Of a stretch of DNA of 64,000 nt, positions 57,110 through 64,000 are shown one piece after another. Source of the stretch: Tunturiibacter empetritectus (GTDB lineage: Bacteria; Acidobacteriota; Terriglobia; Terriglobales; Acidobacteriaceae); NCBI RefSeq assembly GCF_013410875.1, contig NZ_JACCCU010000003.1, positions 434,001 through 498,000 on the forward strand. Reading direction: 5' to 3'. Numbering within the stretch: position 1 is the stretch's first letter; each line of letters starts with the position of its first letter. Made by a program: the position numbers and the translations under genes. The notes under the pieces were generated by a model. The model worked only from the letters and a program-made list of their open reading frames with translations. It ran no database searches and was not told the origin of the DNA.

Positions 57110-57619
57110 CTACTTCGCCTGCTTTAGCCCCGCAACAACCGCGGCAACTTTATCGAGTATCTGGTTCCAGCCCTCGAGTTGACCGCTATTTTTCGCGCTC
57201 TCCATGGGTTCATTTCCAATGTGGGTAAGCTTCGTCTGGCCGTTGCCGAGATCCTCAAAGAGGGTCACGTCGTACGCACCGTCTATAGCCTCATGTTCTA
57301 TTCCTAATTGCTCAGGCTCGACCTTGTTTCCCTTCGAGTCGGAAAAGTACATGGAGGAGACGATCTTCTCGTGCAGAATAATCTCGTGGTATTCAACCGC
57401 ATTCCAGAACTCCTGGCCATCCGGCGTCTTCATGCAGAGGAGAGATTTTCCTCCAACGCGAAAATCCATCTGACAAACCGGCGCAGTAAAGCCCTTCGGT
57501 CCCCACCACTGCATCACGTACTTCGGGTCTGTCCACGCCTTCCAAACCAACTCGCGTGGTGCATCAAAAACTCTTGTAATTACCATCCGCTCAACTTCGC
57601 TAACCGTGTTTTCTGTCAT
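57110..57619 (-). CDS. AHSA1/SRPBCC-domain protein
   Basis: A 169-residue protein of the activator-of-Hsp90-ATPase-homologue (START-like) fold: RVFDAPRELVWKAWTDP at the N-terminus, WWGPKGFTAP, and a C-terminal helix EGWNQILDKVAAVVAGL. These domains bind small hydrophobic ligands in a cavity. Its ATG overlaps the stop of the ArsR-family gene by 4 bases, a pairing seen in many bacteria; the regulator and the binding protein are therefore co-expressed. Confidence 0.9.
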   Translation of the reverse strand: MTENTVSEVERMVITRVFDAPRELVWKAWTDPKYVMQWWGPKGFTAPVCQMDFRVGGKSLLCMKTPDGQEFWNAVEYHEIILHEKIVSSMYFSDSKGNKVEPEQLGIEHEAIDGAYDVTLFEDLGNGQTKLTHIGNEPMESAKNSGQLEGWNQILDKVAAVVAGLKQAK

Positions 57620-57948
57620 CTCTTGACCTCCTCTTTCTTCATTTGATTTACAACTACGTCCAGTTTGTCGAAACTCTCTTCCCAGAATCGGCGATAGCTA
57701 ATCGCCCAGTCGCTGACTGTCTTAATCGCCTCTGGCCTCAGCGTGCACACACTCTCTCGTCCACGCTTCGTCTTGATGACAATCCGCGCCCGCACCAGGT
57801 AGGCAATATGTTTTGAAATCATCTGCTGCGAGACTGCAAACGGTTCCGTCAATCCATGCACAGAGGCAGGCCCATGGGAGAGTCGTTCGATCATCGCCCG
57901 TCGGGTTGGATCAGACAGAGCCGTAAATGTTGTACCTAACTTATCCAC
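57616..57948 (-). CDS. ArsR-family transcriptional regulator, apparently leaderless
   Basis: A 110-residue winged-helix regulator: ALSDPTRRAMIERL, then the recognition region FAVSQQMISKHIAYLVRA and a wing VIKTKRGRES. No cysteine metal site is visible, so the signal is probably not a metal. The GTG at 57948 starts VDKLGTTF, the usual beginning. A promoter just upstream would start the RNA at that GTG, so no leader is expected. A 24-bp palindrome covers the -10 element and the start codon, suggesting self-repression. It overlaps the AHSA1 gene by 4 bases. Confidence 0.88.
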   Translation of the reverse strand: MDKLGTTFTALSDPTRRAMIERLSHGPASVHGLTEPFAVSQQMISKHIAYLVRARIVIKTKRGRESVCTLRPEAIKTVSDWAISYRRFWEESFDKLDVVVNQMKKEEVKR

Positions 57949-57982
57949 AACCAAATGGTAGTGGATTTCTTGCCAATGTCAA
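57943..57982 (-). promoter_or_regulatory. ArsR promoter with overlapping operator palindrome
   Basis: Read leftward: TTGACA (57982-57977), 16-base spacer, TACCAT (57960-57955), then six bases to the GTG at 57948. The palindrome ATCCAC...GTGGAT (57943-57966, inner ACC/GGT also paired) covers the -10 element and the start codon. Confidence 0.6.
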
Positions 57983-58098
57983 GTGTAAAGATCGCTTCTC
58001 GTCGTCACGCATTCAATTGATGAGAACAGCGTTTCTCGTTACCTGTCCTTGCGGGCTACAGAACGAGGCCCATCTTTTATGATGAAGGTGGAGGAGAG

Positions 58099-59046
58099 AT
58101 GGAACTCAAAGAGTACGAAATCGCTGCGAATGGTATCTCCCTACACGTAACTGAGCTGGGGGACGGACCAGCCGTTCTTTTCTGTCACGGGTTTCCAGAC
58201 ACCTCCTATACGTGGCGACAACAAATGAAAGCCGTCGCCTCAGCCGGATATCGGGCGATTGCTCCAGACATGCGCGGATACGGGCGCAGCTCAGCGCCAT
58301 CCGACTCAGCCCTATACACGCCGCTGCAGACTGCGGGTGATCTGGTCGGACTCCTCGATGCGCTGAATGTTCCCAGCACCGTGATCGTGGGTCACGACTG
58401 GGGTGCAACACATGCGTGGAATGCCGCCATGATGCGTCCTGATCGATTCAAAGCGGTGTTCTGCTTGAGCGTGCCTTACTTTCCTCGTGGTGATGTCAGC
58501 GTATTCGAACGCATGCGCACATCCGGATATGAAAACGATTTTTACATGTTCGAACAGATCAAACCGGAAGCCGATCAAACTTGGGCCGATGCCGCAGTCA
58601 CTATTCCGGGGGCTTTGTATTGGGCATCGGGTTCTGCTCCGGCTGACACGCGATGGAACCCCCTGGACCCTGCACGAAATCTTCATCGCCCGGCTCCGGG
58701 ACTGTTGCCGTCATGGGCGGAGCCCGATTACGTGGCTCACAACGTAGCGGAATTCAAGCGCACGGGTTTTCACGGGGCTCTGAATTACTATCGTGCCGCT
58801 GAACCGTATTTCTATCTGTCAGCTGCATGGAAAGGCGCGAAAATCACCCAACCCTCGTTTTACATTTCGGGAAAAGACGACGGTTTGGGGGCTCTCTATC
58901 CCCCTCTTGAAAAGCTCCGTGCCGGCCTTCCTGGTCTCGTCGGAACTCTCGAACTCGACAACGTAGGCCACTGGATACAACACGAAGCCTCTGCCGAAGT
59001 CAGCGAACAGCTTGTGAAGTTCCTGCGCACGGTAAACCCTGCCTAA
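58099..59046 (+). CDS. Alpha/beta hydrolase, epoxide-hydrolase-like
   Basis: A 315-residue alpha/beta hydrolase. The oxyanion region is FCHGFPDTSYTWR, the nucleophile aspartate is in GHDWGATHAW, an acid is in SGKDDGLG and the base histidine in VGHWIQHE. A tyrosine in LNYYR fits the ring-opening tyrosine of epoxide hydrolases. The substrate is unknown. It heads an operon with a second hydrolase 11 bases downstream and a VOC protein after that, which suggests a pathway for an epoxide or lactone. Confidence 0.88.
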   Translation: MELKEYEIAANGISLHVTELGDGPAVLFCHGFPDTSYTWRQQMKAVASAGYRAIAPDMRGYGRSSAPSDSALYTPLQTAGDLVGLLDALNVPSTVIVGHDWGATHAWNAAMMRPDRFKAVFCLSVPYFPRGDVSVFERMRTSGYENDFYMFEQIKPEADQTWADAAVTIPGALYWASGSAPADTRWNPLDPARNLHRPAPGLLPSWAEPDYVAHNVAEFKRTGFHGALNYYRAAEPYFYLSAAWKGAKITQPSFYISGKDDGLGALYPPLEKLRAGLPGLVGTLELDNVGHWIQHEASAEVSEQLVKFLRTVNPA

Positions 59047-59057
59047 AAGGGCTCACG

Positions 59058-60077
59058 ATGACAACGTCCTTCACACTGACCGACACCACTTTCAGCTCCC
59101 CACGCCACACGACGCACTACTGTGAAGCCGGACCTGCAGGCGGCCCATTGATGATCTTCCTCCACGGCTGGCCTCAGATCGGACTGGTGTGGCGCGCGCA
59201 GGTCGAGGCCTTCGCTACCGAAGGCTGGCACTGTATAGCGCCAGACATGCGCGGCTATGGCGGTTCCTCTGCGCCGGCCGCCTCCGAGTCCTATGCCCTG
59301 AAAGAGATCGTTGACGATATGGTTGAGCTGCATAATCATCTTGGCTCCAGCCCGGCTATCTGGGTGGGACACGACCTCGGAAGTCCCGTTGTCGGAGCGC
59401 TGGCCGCGCATCACGCGGAGCGAACTCGCGGTGTCGTGTTGATCTCCGTCCCCTATGCACCGGATGCCTTCGCGTTGCCCAGTCTCCTGCCGCTTATCGA
59501 CCGCAAGCTCTATTCGGTCGACCAGTACCCGGATGGACAATGGAACTACTATCGCTTCTACCTGACCAACTTCGAACAGACAGTCACCGATTTTGATGCG
59601 GACATCCCGGCGAGCCTCGCGGCGATATTCCGGAGTGGAGATCCTAGTTCAGTCGGCACAGTCTACCGGTCCGCGCTCGTCACGCGCAATGGCGGTTGGT
59701 TTGGTTCGGCGCACCACGCTCCCGCGGTCCAGCCTGATTACGCGCTCTGGCCGCATGCTGATTTTGCCTCCGTGGTCGAAGCGTTCCGCGTTACCGGATT
59801 CCGGCCGGGCAACTCCTGGTACCTCAACGATTCCGCCAACATCGCCTATGCTCACGCGGCGCCGGATGACGGACGGCTGCGTCAGCCCGTGCTGTTTATT
59901 AATGGCGACTTTGACGGCCTCTGCGATATCACACACAACCGCTTCGGTGAGCCCATGCGCAGCGCGTGCCGGGACCTTACCGTGACCAATCTACCTTCGG
60001 GCCACTGGTTGCCTCTCGAACGCAAGGCAGATGTCATCCAGGCTGTGCGCTCCTGGCTCAAAACGAAGGCTCTATAA
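59058..60077 (+). CDS. Second alpha/beta hydrolase, epoxide-hydrolase-like
   Basis: A 339-residue protein of the same superfamily: FLHGWPQIGLVWR, the nucleophile aspartate in GHDLGSPVVG, an acid in INGDFDGLCD and the base histidine in PSGHWLPLE. Similarity to the preceding gene is limited to these motifs, so it is not a recent duplicate. It is in the same operon, 11 bases after the first hydrolase stop. The substrate is unknown. Confidence 0.88.
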   Translation: MTTSFTLTDTTFSSPRHTTHYCEAGPAGGPLMIFLHGWPQIGLVWRAQVEAFATEGWHCIAPDMRGYGGSSAPAASESYALKEIVDDMVELHNHLGSSPAIWVGHDLGSPVVGALAAHHAERTRGVVLISVPYAPDAFALPSLLPLIDRKLYSVDQYPDGQWNYYRFYLTNFEQTVTDFDADIPASLAAIFRSGDPSSVGTVYRSALVTRNGGWFGSAHHAPAVQPDYALWPHADFASVVEAFRVTGFRPGNSWYLNDSANIAYAHAAPDDGRLRQPVLFINGDFDGLCDITHNRFGEPMRSACRDLTVTNLPSGHWLPLERKADVIQAVRSWLKTKAL

Positions 60078-60114
60078 CTTTTGGCGATAACGGCAGCAAT
60101 CCTTAAGGAAAATA

Positions 60115-60567
60115 ATGAACACACGTACCGCACCTCACGCTTCCAGCCCGCTTGCTTCTTTGAAGATCAATCACACAGCCATCCGCGTGCCGGACTTTGA
60201 CGAAGCGGTTGCCTGGTATGCCGACAAGCTCGATTTTAGGTTGAAGCAATCGGTATCCGTTGCCGGGCTCAGCTTCGGTTTTCTGTACCCCGCTGGAGAT
60301 GATAGTTTCCATTTTGAGCTGATGGCCGGGCCGGGCGCAGCAGAACGCCCTGCCTATAAGGATCTGCATGACAGTTACAACATGTCTGGCTGGCACCACC
60401 CGGGTTTCATCGTCGAGAGTGTTGACGATGTCATTGACGAATTGAAGCGCCGCGACGTGACCATCGCCAGCGAGCCACACGACGTATCCGCAATGGGCCT
60501 TCGCGTCGCGTTCTTTGCAGATCCTTGGGGCAATCTTTTCGAAGTTATCCAGCTCATCACCCAATAA
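60115..60567 (+). CDS. VOC-family protein
   Basis: A 150-residue single vicinal-oxygen-chelate protein: NHTAIRVPDFDEAVAWYAD at the start, WHHPGFIVESVDDV in the middle, and the ending FFADPWGNLFEVIQL. Metal ligands are likely in the His and Glu of those strands. AAGGA is 7 bases before the ATG. As the third gene of the hydrolase operon it may isomerise or cleave a product of those enzymes (inference). Confidence 0.85.
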   Translation: MNTRTAPHASSPLASLKINHTAIRVPDFDEAVAWYADKLDFRLKQSVSVAGLSFGFLYPAGDDSFHFELMAGPGAAERPAYKDLHDSYNMSGWHHPGFIVESVDDVIDELKRRDVTIASEPHDVSAMGLRVAFFADPWGNLFEVIQLITQ

Positions 60568-60841
60568 GGCCAACGGGAGATTCGGCCGCATTCTTTGATC
60601 CCGTCGTTCTGAAGGGCGTAGTAGATGCCCCAATTAATCGGTAGGGCATCCGGATCCATATTTTCAAGGAGTGTGGGTCCTGATAAGTCGGTTTGTGAGA
60701 AGTTATCTCCATCCTATTTGAGGTCAGCATCGTATCTAATAGTTGGAATGTTCAAACCATCGTCGGTGCGCAATATTCAAAGTGCGCGGCTCACAAAAAG
60801 TTGCTTCCCGCCGTTCTTCGCCTTAGTATCGCCCTCAGGGC

Positions 60842-61891
60842 ATGGCGAAGATAGACCTCAATCAAGCGCGATCCACCGAAGCTGAGCGTCTCGTCTCGGC
60901 GGGCAAAGCCGACGACGATGACGCCTTCGAACTCAAGCTCCGCCCCACGCGCCTCGCCGAGTTCATTGGTCAGGAAAAGGCCAAAGAACAGCTAGCCATC
61001 GCACTCGAAGCAGCAAAGTCCCGCGGCGAAGCCCTCGACCACGTCCTCCTCTTTGGCCCTCCCGGCCTTGGCAAGACGACACTAGCCACCATCATCGCGA
61101 ACGAGCTGGGCGTCGGCTACCAGCAGACCTCAGGCCCTGCCCTCCAGATTCAAGGCGACCTCACCGCCATCCTCACCAACCTGCGCGAACGCCAGGTCCT
61201 CTTCCTCGACGAGATCCACCGGCTCCAGCCCGTCCTCGAAGAAAAACTCTACACCGCGCTGGAGGACTACAAGCTCGACATCATCATCGGACAGGGCCCC
61301 GCCGCCCGCACCCACGTGATGGAGATTCGCCCCTTCACCTTCGTAGCTGCAACCACGCGCCCCGGCCTGCTCTCCTCCCCGCTGCGCAGCCGTTTCGGCA
61401 TCCTCCTGCGGCTGGAGTTCTACACCGACGACCAGCTCCGCTTCGTAGTCGAGCGCTCCGCCGAAGTCCTCGGCGTTCCCATCGACCAGGATGGCGCGGC
61501 CGAAATCGCCATGCGCTCGCGAGGTACCCCGCGTATTGCAAATCGCCTCCTCCGTCGCGTCCGCGACTACGCCCAGGTTCGCGCCAAAGGCGTCATCGAC
61601 CGCCCCACGGCGCAAGCTGCTTTGTCACTCCTCGAAGTAGACGCCCACGGCTTCGACGAGCTGGACCGCCGTCTCCTCCGCACCATCATTGAGAAGTACG
61701 ACGGAGGCCCGGTAGGCCTCAACACCCTGGCCGCAGCGCTAGCCGAAGAGCAGGACGCCCTCGAAGAGGTCTACGAACCCTTCCTCATCCAGATAGGCTT
61801 CCTCGACCGCACTCCCCGAGGCCGCGTTGCCACGCGCTTGGCCTACGAGCACCTGGGCATAGAGATGCCCCGCAAACTAAGCCTCTTCTAA
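60842..61891 (+). CDS. ruvB: Holliday junction branch migration ATPase RuvB
   Basis: RuvB drives branch migration at Holliday junctions with RuvA. The 349-residue protein has the family start [19 protein letters not shown], Walker [11 protein letters not shown], Walker [10 protein letters not shown] and sensor [18 protein letters not shown]. The winged-helix C-terminal domain ends [13 protein letters not shown]. ruvA and ruvC are not adjacent. A palindromic repeat lies just downstream. Confidence 0.97.
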   Translation: MAKIDLNQARSTEAERLVSAGKADDDDAFELKLRPTRLAEFIGQEKAKEQLAIALEAAKSRGEALDHVLLFGPPGLGKTTLATIIANELGVGYQQTSGPALQIQGDLTAILTNLRERQVLFLDEIHRLQPVLEEKLYTALEDYKLDIIIGQGPAARTHVMEIRPFTFVAATTRPGLLSSPLRSRFGILLRLEFYTDDQLRFVVERSAEVLGVPIDQDGAAEIAMRSRGTPRIANRLLRRVRDYAQVRAKGVIDRPTAQAALSLLEVDAHGFDELDRRLLRTIIEKYDGGPVGLNTLAAALAEEQDALEEVYEPFLIQIGFLDRTPRGRVATRLAYEHLGIEMPRKLSLF

Positions 61892-61901
61892 AAAAAGATA
61901 A

Positions 61902-62117
61902 GCCCGCTGCGCTTGGTCACCCCACAAACGAAGTTTGCGGGGACCCCGATTCGGGCGGTCATTTCGTGACTCGTATACCCCTTCGGTTGGCGCTCCCGTT
62001 GGTCGCGAGTAAGAATCTTTTACCGACCAACGGGAGGACCTAATCACCCACCCGACCAAGACCGGTACACACGTCACGAAGTGACCGCCCTCCGCGCAGG
62101 AGGCCCGTCCGGCAGGG
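61902..62117. repeat. Palindromic interspersed repeat, copy 7 (left terminus lost, extended left arm)
   Basis: It carries the central CTCCCGTTGGTCG stem, both small hairpins (left one with a G.T pair) and the right terminus GTCCGGCAGG. The extra CCCCACAAAC-GAAG-TTTGCGGGG module is on the left here, opposite to copies 2 and 3. It lies between convergent ruvB and the phosphodiesterase gene, about 10 bases after the ruvB stop. Confidence 0.9.
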
Positions 62118-62327
62118 CTGTTTTTTTGGTTTTGCCGGCGGGATTTTTTCTGGCGTGGTGGTGGTGGTGTTTTTCAGGGGTTTTTCGAAAATTGTGGTGG
62201 TGTAACGTGGTGTTTTGGCATGGTAAACGTGGTGTCGATCGTGGTGAATGTGTGGCTGGAAACGCCACTTTTTTCGCGACGAAAAATACGCCATGTTTTT
62301 CAACTTTATTTTCGGATAGGTCGAAAA
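62118..62327. repeat. CACCA/GTGGT-rich intergenic stretch
   Basis: About 200 bases without a gene, made of irregular repeats of GTGGT with T-runs (GTGGTGGTGG near 62158, GTGGTGTAACGTGGTGTTTTG, CGTGGTGTCG). On the other strand it reads CACCAC with A-runs. It directly joins the palindromic repeat on one side and the phosphodiesterase stop on the other. Function unknown. Confidence 0.7.
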
Positions 62328-63494
62328 TTACTGACGCAGGGGAGCCGGGACGAAGACTGTGCTTAGCATCTTGGGCGGTCCAGTCAGATAATACGTAGGA
62401 ATCTTCGGGAACTGCTCCTCGACCAGGATCAGCGTCCGGAAGTCGAAGCTCTGCACCTCTGCGCGTGACTCCATGTGGTTGCGCACAATCGCTCCACATA
62501 GGGTGTTGACAAAGGTTTGCGGGTCGACCGTGCGATTGGACGTAGGCTCTGCGTGGGAGTTGGCCAATGGCGGGTTAGGCCCGGCGGGATCATTGGGCAG
62601 AGGCAGGATCTTTGTCTCGAGGTTGAACCGAACCTTCTCCGCATTGGCCGCGCGCGCAGCCGCTTCAGGATGGGACTTTCCCGCGCCACTGCGATAGTAC
62701 TCAGCATAAAAGCGGGTGAAATGAAAGAGCTGTTCCGCATGGGTCGGAACGTAAGGGCTGATGAGGTGCTCCTGTTCCGCGAAAGCCACCGCGACAGGCG
62801 AGAGCGCGGGGTCGTTCTTCTGGTCAGGAAACTGAGGATGCAGCTTGTCGCAGATGAACGTGCTCTGCGCCTCGGCGAGCGAGATATCGCGAGTGTAGAC
62901 GCGGTCTTCCAACGTGTACGGTTTGCCGTCCACGCGGCGGCAGGACTCGGGGTTGAGGAACTGGTCGTGCCAGATCAGGGAGACGTGATCGCTGGTAACG
63001 CCGGTGTCGGTTTCGAGTTCGGTGGCCAGATGGTCGAGGCCGGACTCGAAGGACGGGAGTGTGTTCTCCGGGCGCAGACCGCGGCCTCCGCGATGGGCCG
63101 AGACGACAAAGGTCTTGAAGTAATCAGCTTCTTCAGGGTGAGCGGCCTTCTGCTCGGCAACGATCTGCTGCAGGATATTGGGATAGTCGGAGATGATGCC
63201 ATCGACGCGTAGGTCGAGGAGGGCGCGCATCTTTGCCGGGTCGTTGGTGGTCCAGGGAACGACCTTGAAACCGGCCTTATGTAGCTCGGCTACGTTCACA
63301 GGGGGATTGGTTCCCAGTAGGGTTGCGTCGACGGGAGAGAGCACCGGTGTCTGGGCGTTGTGTGCCTTGGCGTGTTTGCCGGCGGCGGTCATCAGTCCAA
63401 GGAAGGGATTTTGCATGGGAACCTGCTGTGCGGTGACGATCGCGGTGATGAGGAGGAGGCTTGCGGATAAAACCGTTCGTGTGGAGGTTAGCAT
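62328..63494 (-). CDS. Glycerophosphodiester phosphodiesterase-like protein with circularly permuted barrel motifs
   Basis: A 388-residue exported protein (signal to about VTAQQ). GDPD enzymes split glycerophosphodiesters into glycerol-3-phosphate and an alcohol. The normal first motifs are present but start late: AHRGGRG at 133-139, PENT at 142-145, ELETDTGVTSD at 159-169 and HD at 176-177. The motifs that usually end the barrel, PWTTND (80-85) and VDGIISDYP (97-105), come before them, directly after the signal peptide. The C-terminus stops after SFDFRTL...YLTGPP with no second copy of those motifs. So the barrel seems circularly permuted. It may still fold; activity is unproven. Confidence 0.85.
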   Translation of the reverse strand: MLTSTRTVLSASLLLITAIVTAQQVPMQNPFLGLMTAAGKHAKAHNAQTPVLSPVDATLLGTNPPVNVAELHKAGFKVVPWTTNDPAKMRALLDLRVDGIISDYPNILQQIVAEQKAAHPEEADYFKTFVVSAHRGGRGLRPENTLPSFESGLDHLATELETDTGVTSDHVSLIWHDQFLNPESCRRVDGKPYTLEDRVYTRDISLAEAQSTFICDKLHPQFPDQKNDPALSPVAVAFAEQEHLISPYVPTHAEQLFHFTRFYAEYYRSGAGKSHPEAAARAANAEKVRFNLETKILPLPNDPAGPNPPLANSHAEPTSNRTVDPQTFVNTLCGAIVRNHMESRAEVQSFDFRTLILVEEQFPKIPTYYLTGPPKMLSTVFVPAPLRQ

Positions 63495-63552
63495 GAGGGA
63501 CGATGATAGTGCGTTGAAGTTGCTTTGGTGTGAACGCGAAGGGTTTGGAGGA

Positions 63553-63954
63553 TCACATTTCGCGGGTCCACGATGACCAACTTATGAGATGAACTCTCCA
63601 TGTGCCGATCCGACTTCGCAGTATCCATAGATGGCTTCCGAGGAGTTGTCTCGGAGCGGGGTCTTCCGTGGAGGAGAAGATGGTTTTGTAGCTTGCTGTC
63701 AGGTAAGCGATCTCGTTGGACCCTCGGATGCGACGGTCGGTGATCTCGATGGAGTGGATCTTTGTGCCCGCGGGCGTCATCTTCGCTGCGACTGCGGGGC
63801 GTCCGAGTACGGGCTGGGCGTCAGGCGGCCACAGTTCGATGTCATCGGCGCATAGTGCCATCAAGCTGTGATCTTCTCCGGCGACTTCGTGCGCGATCCA
63901 GTCAGAATGGATTCGCTCAATCTCTCGGATGGCGTAGTTTGTGAGTTTGCCCAT
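63553..63954 (-). CDS. DUF4440/SnoaL-like protein
   Basis: A 133-residue NTF2-like protein: an N-terminal helix IREIERIHSDWIAHEVAGEDHSLM split by its turn, strand region DDIELWPPDAQPVLG, and the final strand GTWRVHLISWSSW. Such proteins bind small ligands or act as isomerase-like folds; no function is assigned. A second DUF4440-like gene occurs at 11.2-11.6 kb, but they are not close copies. Located 58 bases upstream of the phosphodiesterase on the same strand. Confidence 0.75.
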   Translation of the reverse strand: MGKLTNYAIREIERIHSDWIAHEVAGEDHSLMALCADDIELWPPDAQPVLGRPAVAAKMTPAGTKIHSIEITDRRIRGSNEIAYLTASYKTIFSSTEDPAPRQLLGSHLWILRSRIGTWRVHLISWSSWTREM

Positions 63955-64000
63955 ATGCCGAACAGGGATAGCAGATGCGGCTCTCGCGGTGCAAGGCGTT

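Noticed and set aside
60568..60841. Possible gene or RNA in the gap before ruvB
   Set aside because: No open frame with a start site, no tRNA-like or hairpin-terminator structure; it probably only holds the ruvB promoter.

Overview
The window is ordinary chromosomal DNA from a GC-rich, Gram-negative heterotroph. The most likely source is an acidobacterium of the Terriglobus/Edaphobacter/Granulicella type (Acidobacteriota subdivision 1). This is inferred from the gene mix: glycoside hydrolases GH127, GH35, GH79 and GH27, a FecR-like Gly/Tyr-rich secreted protein, DHA2 transporters, GT39/GT87-like membrane enzymes, and dispersed palindromic and CACCA-rich intergenic repeats. No phage, insertion sequence, CRISPR array, rRNA or tRNA gene was found. 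About 53 protein genes are supported.

Layout. 1-11 kb: the end of clpB, then polyprenyl/sugar membrane enzymes (GT87-like, GT39-like, UbiA-type prenyltransferase, FAD amine-oxidase-like protein) and a b-type cytochrome with a molybdopterin oxidoreductase. 11-18.4 kb: a leftward block with a DUF4440-like protein, prmC, a secreted protein, a two-domain VOC protein, an NYN-domain protein and prfA, then a rightward ATP-dependent DNA ligase. 18.5-29 kb: carbohydrate-related genes (multi-spanning membrane protein, GH127, aldo/keto reductase, GH35, OmpL-like porin, DHA2 exporter). 29-34 kb: a zinc-ribbon coiled-coil protein, an M1 aminopeptidase, a 5'(3')-nucleotidase and a membrane protein. 34-43 kb: L,D-transpeptidase, a frameshifted YdeI-like gene, mutY, an XRE-cupin regulator, an Fn3 lipoprotein, a fumarylacetoacetase-family enzyme, transaldolase and a His-rich secreted protein. 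43-53 kb: a diguanylate cyclase, the FecR-like protein, hslVU, GH79, a CDF cation exporter and OsmC. 53-64 kb: an M28 peptidase overlapping a tiny zinc-ribbon gene, GH27, an ArsR/AHSA1 pair, an epoxide-hydrolase-like/VOC operon, ruvB, an unusual phosphodiesterase and a DUF4440-like protein.

The main non-coding discovery is a family of about 180-240-bp modular palindromic repeats. There are seven copies, four intact and three truncated. Several fit almost exactly between stop codons. One copy has paired base changes that keep a small hairpin intact, which argues for selected secondary structure. Other points of note are a glycerophosphodiesterase whose C-terminal barrel motifs sit in front of its N-terminal motifs (an apparent circular permutation), an attenuator-like leader before the NYN gene, a stem that hides the ribosome-binding site of the His-rich protein gene, an apparently leaderless ArsR gene with its own operator, an HslV with a repeat-bearing N-terminal extension, and a reversal of strand G/C asymmetry across the window.

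All reading was by eye. Family names rest on motifs, and promoters and hairpins are predictions.
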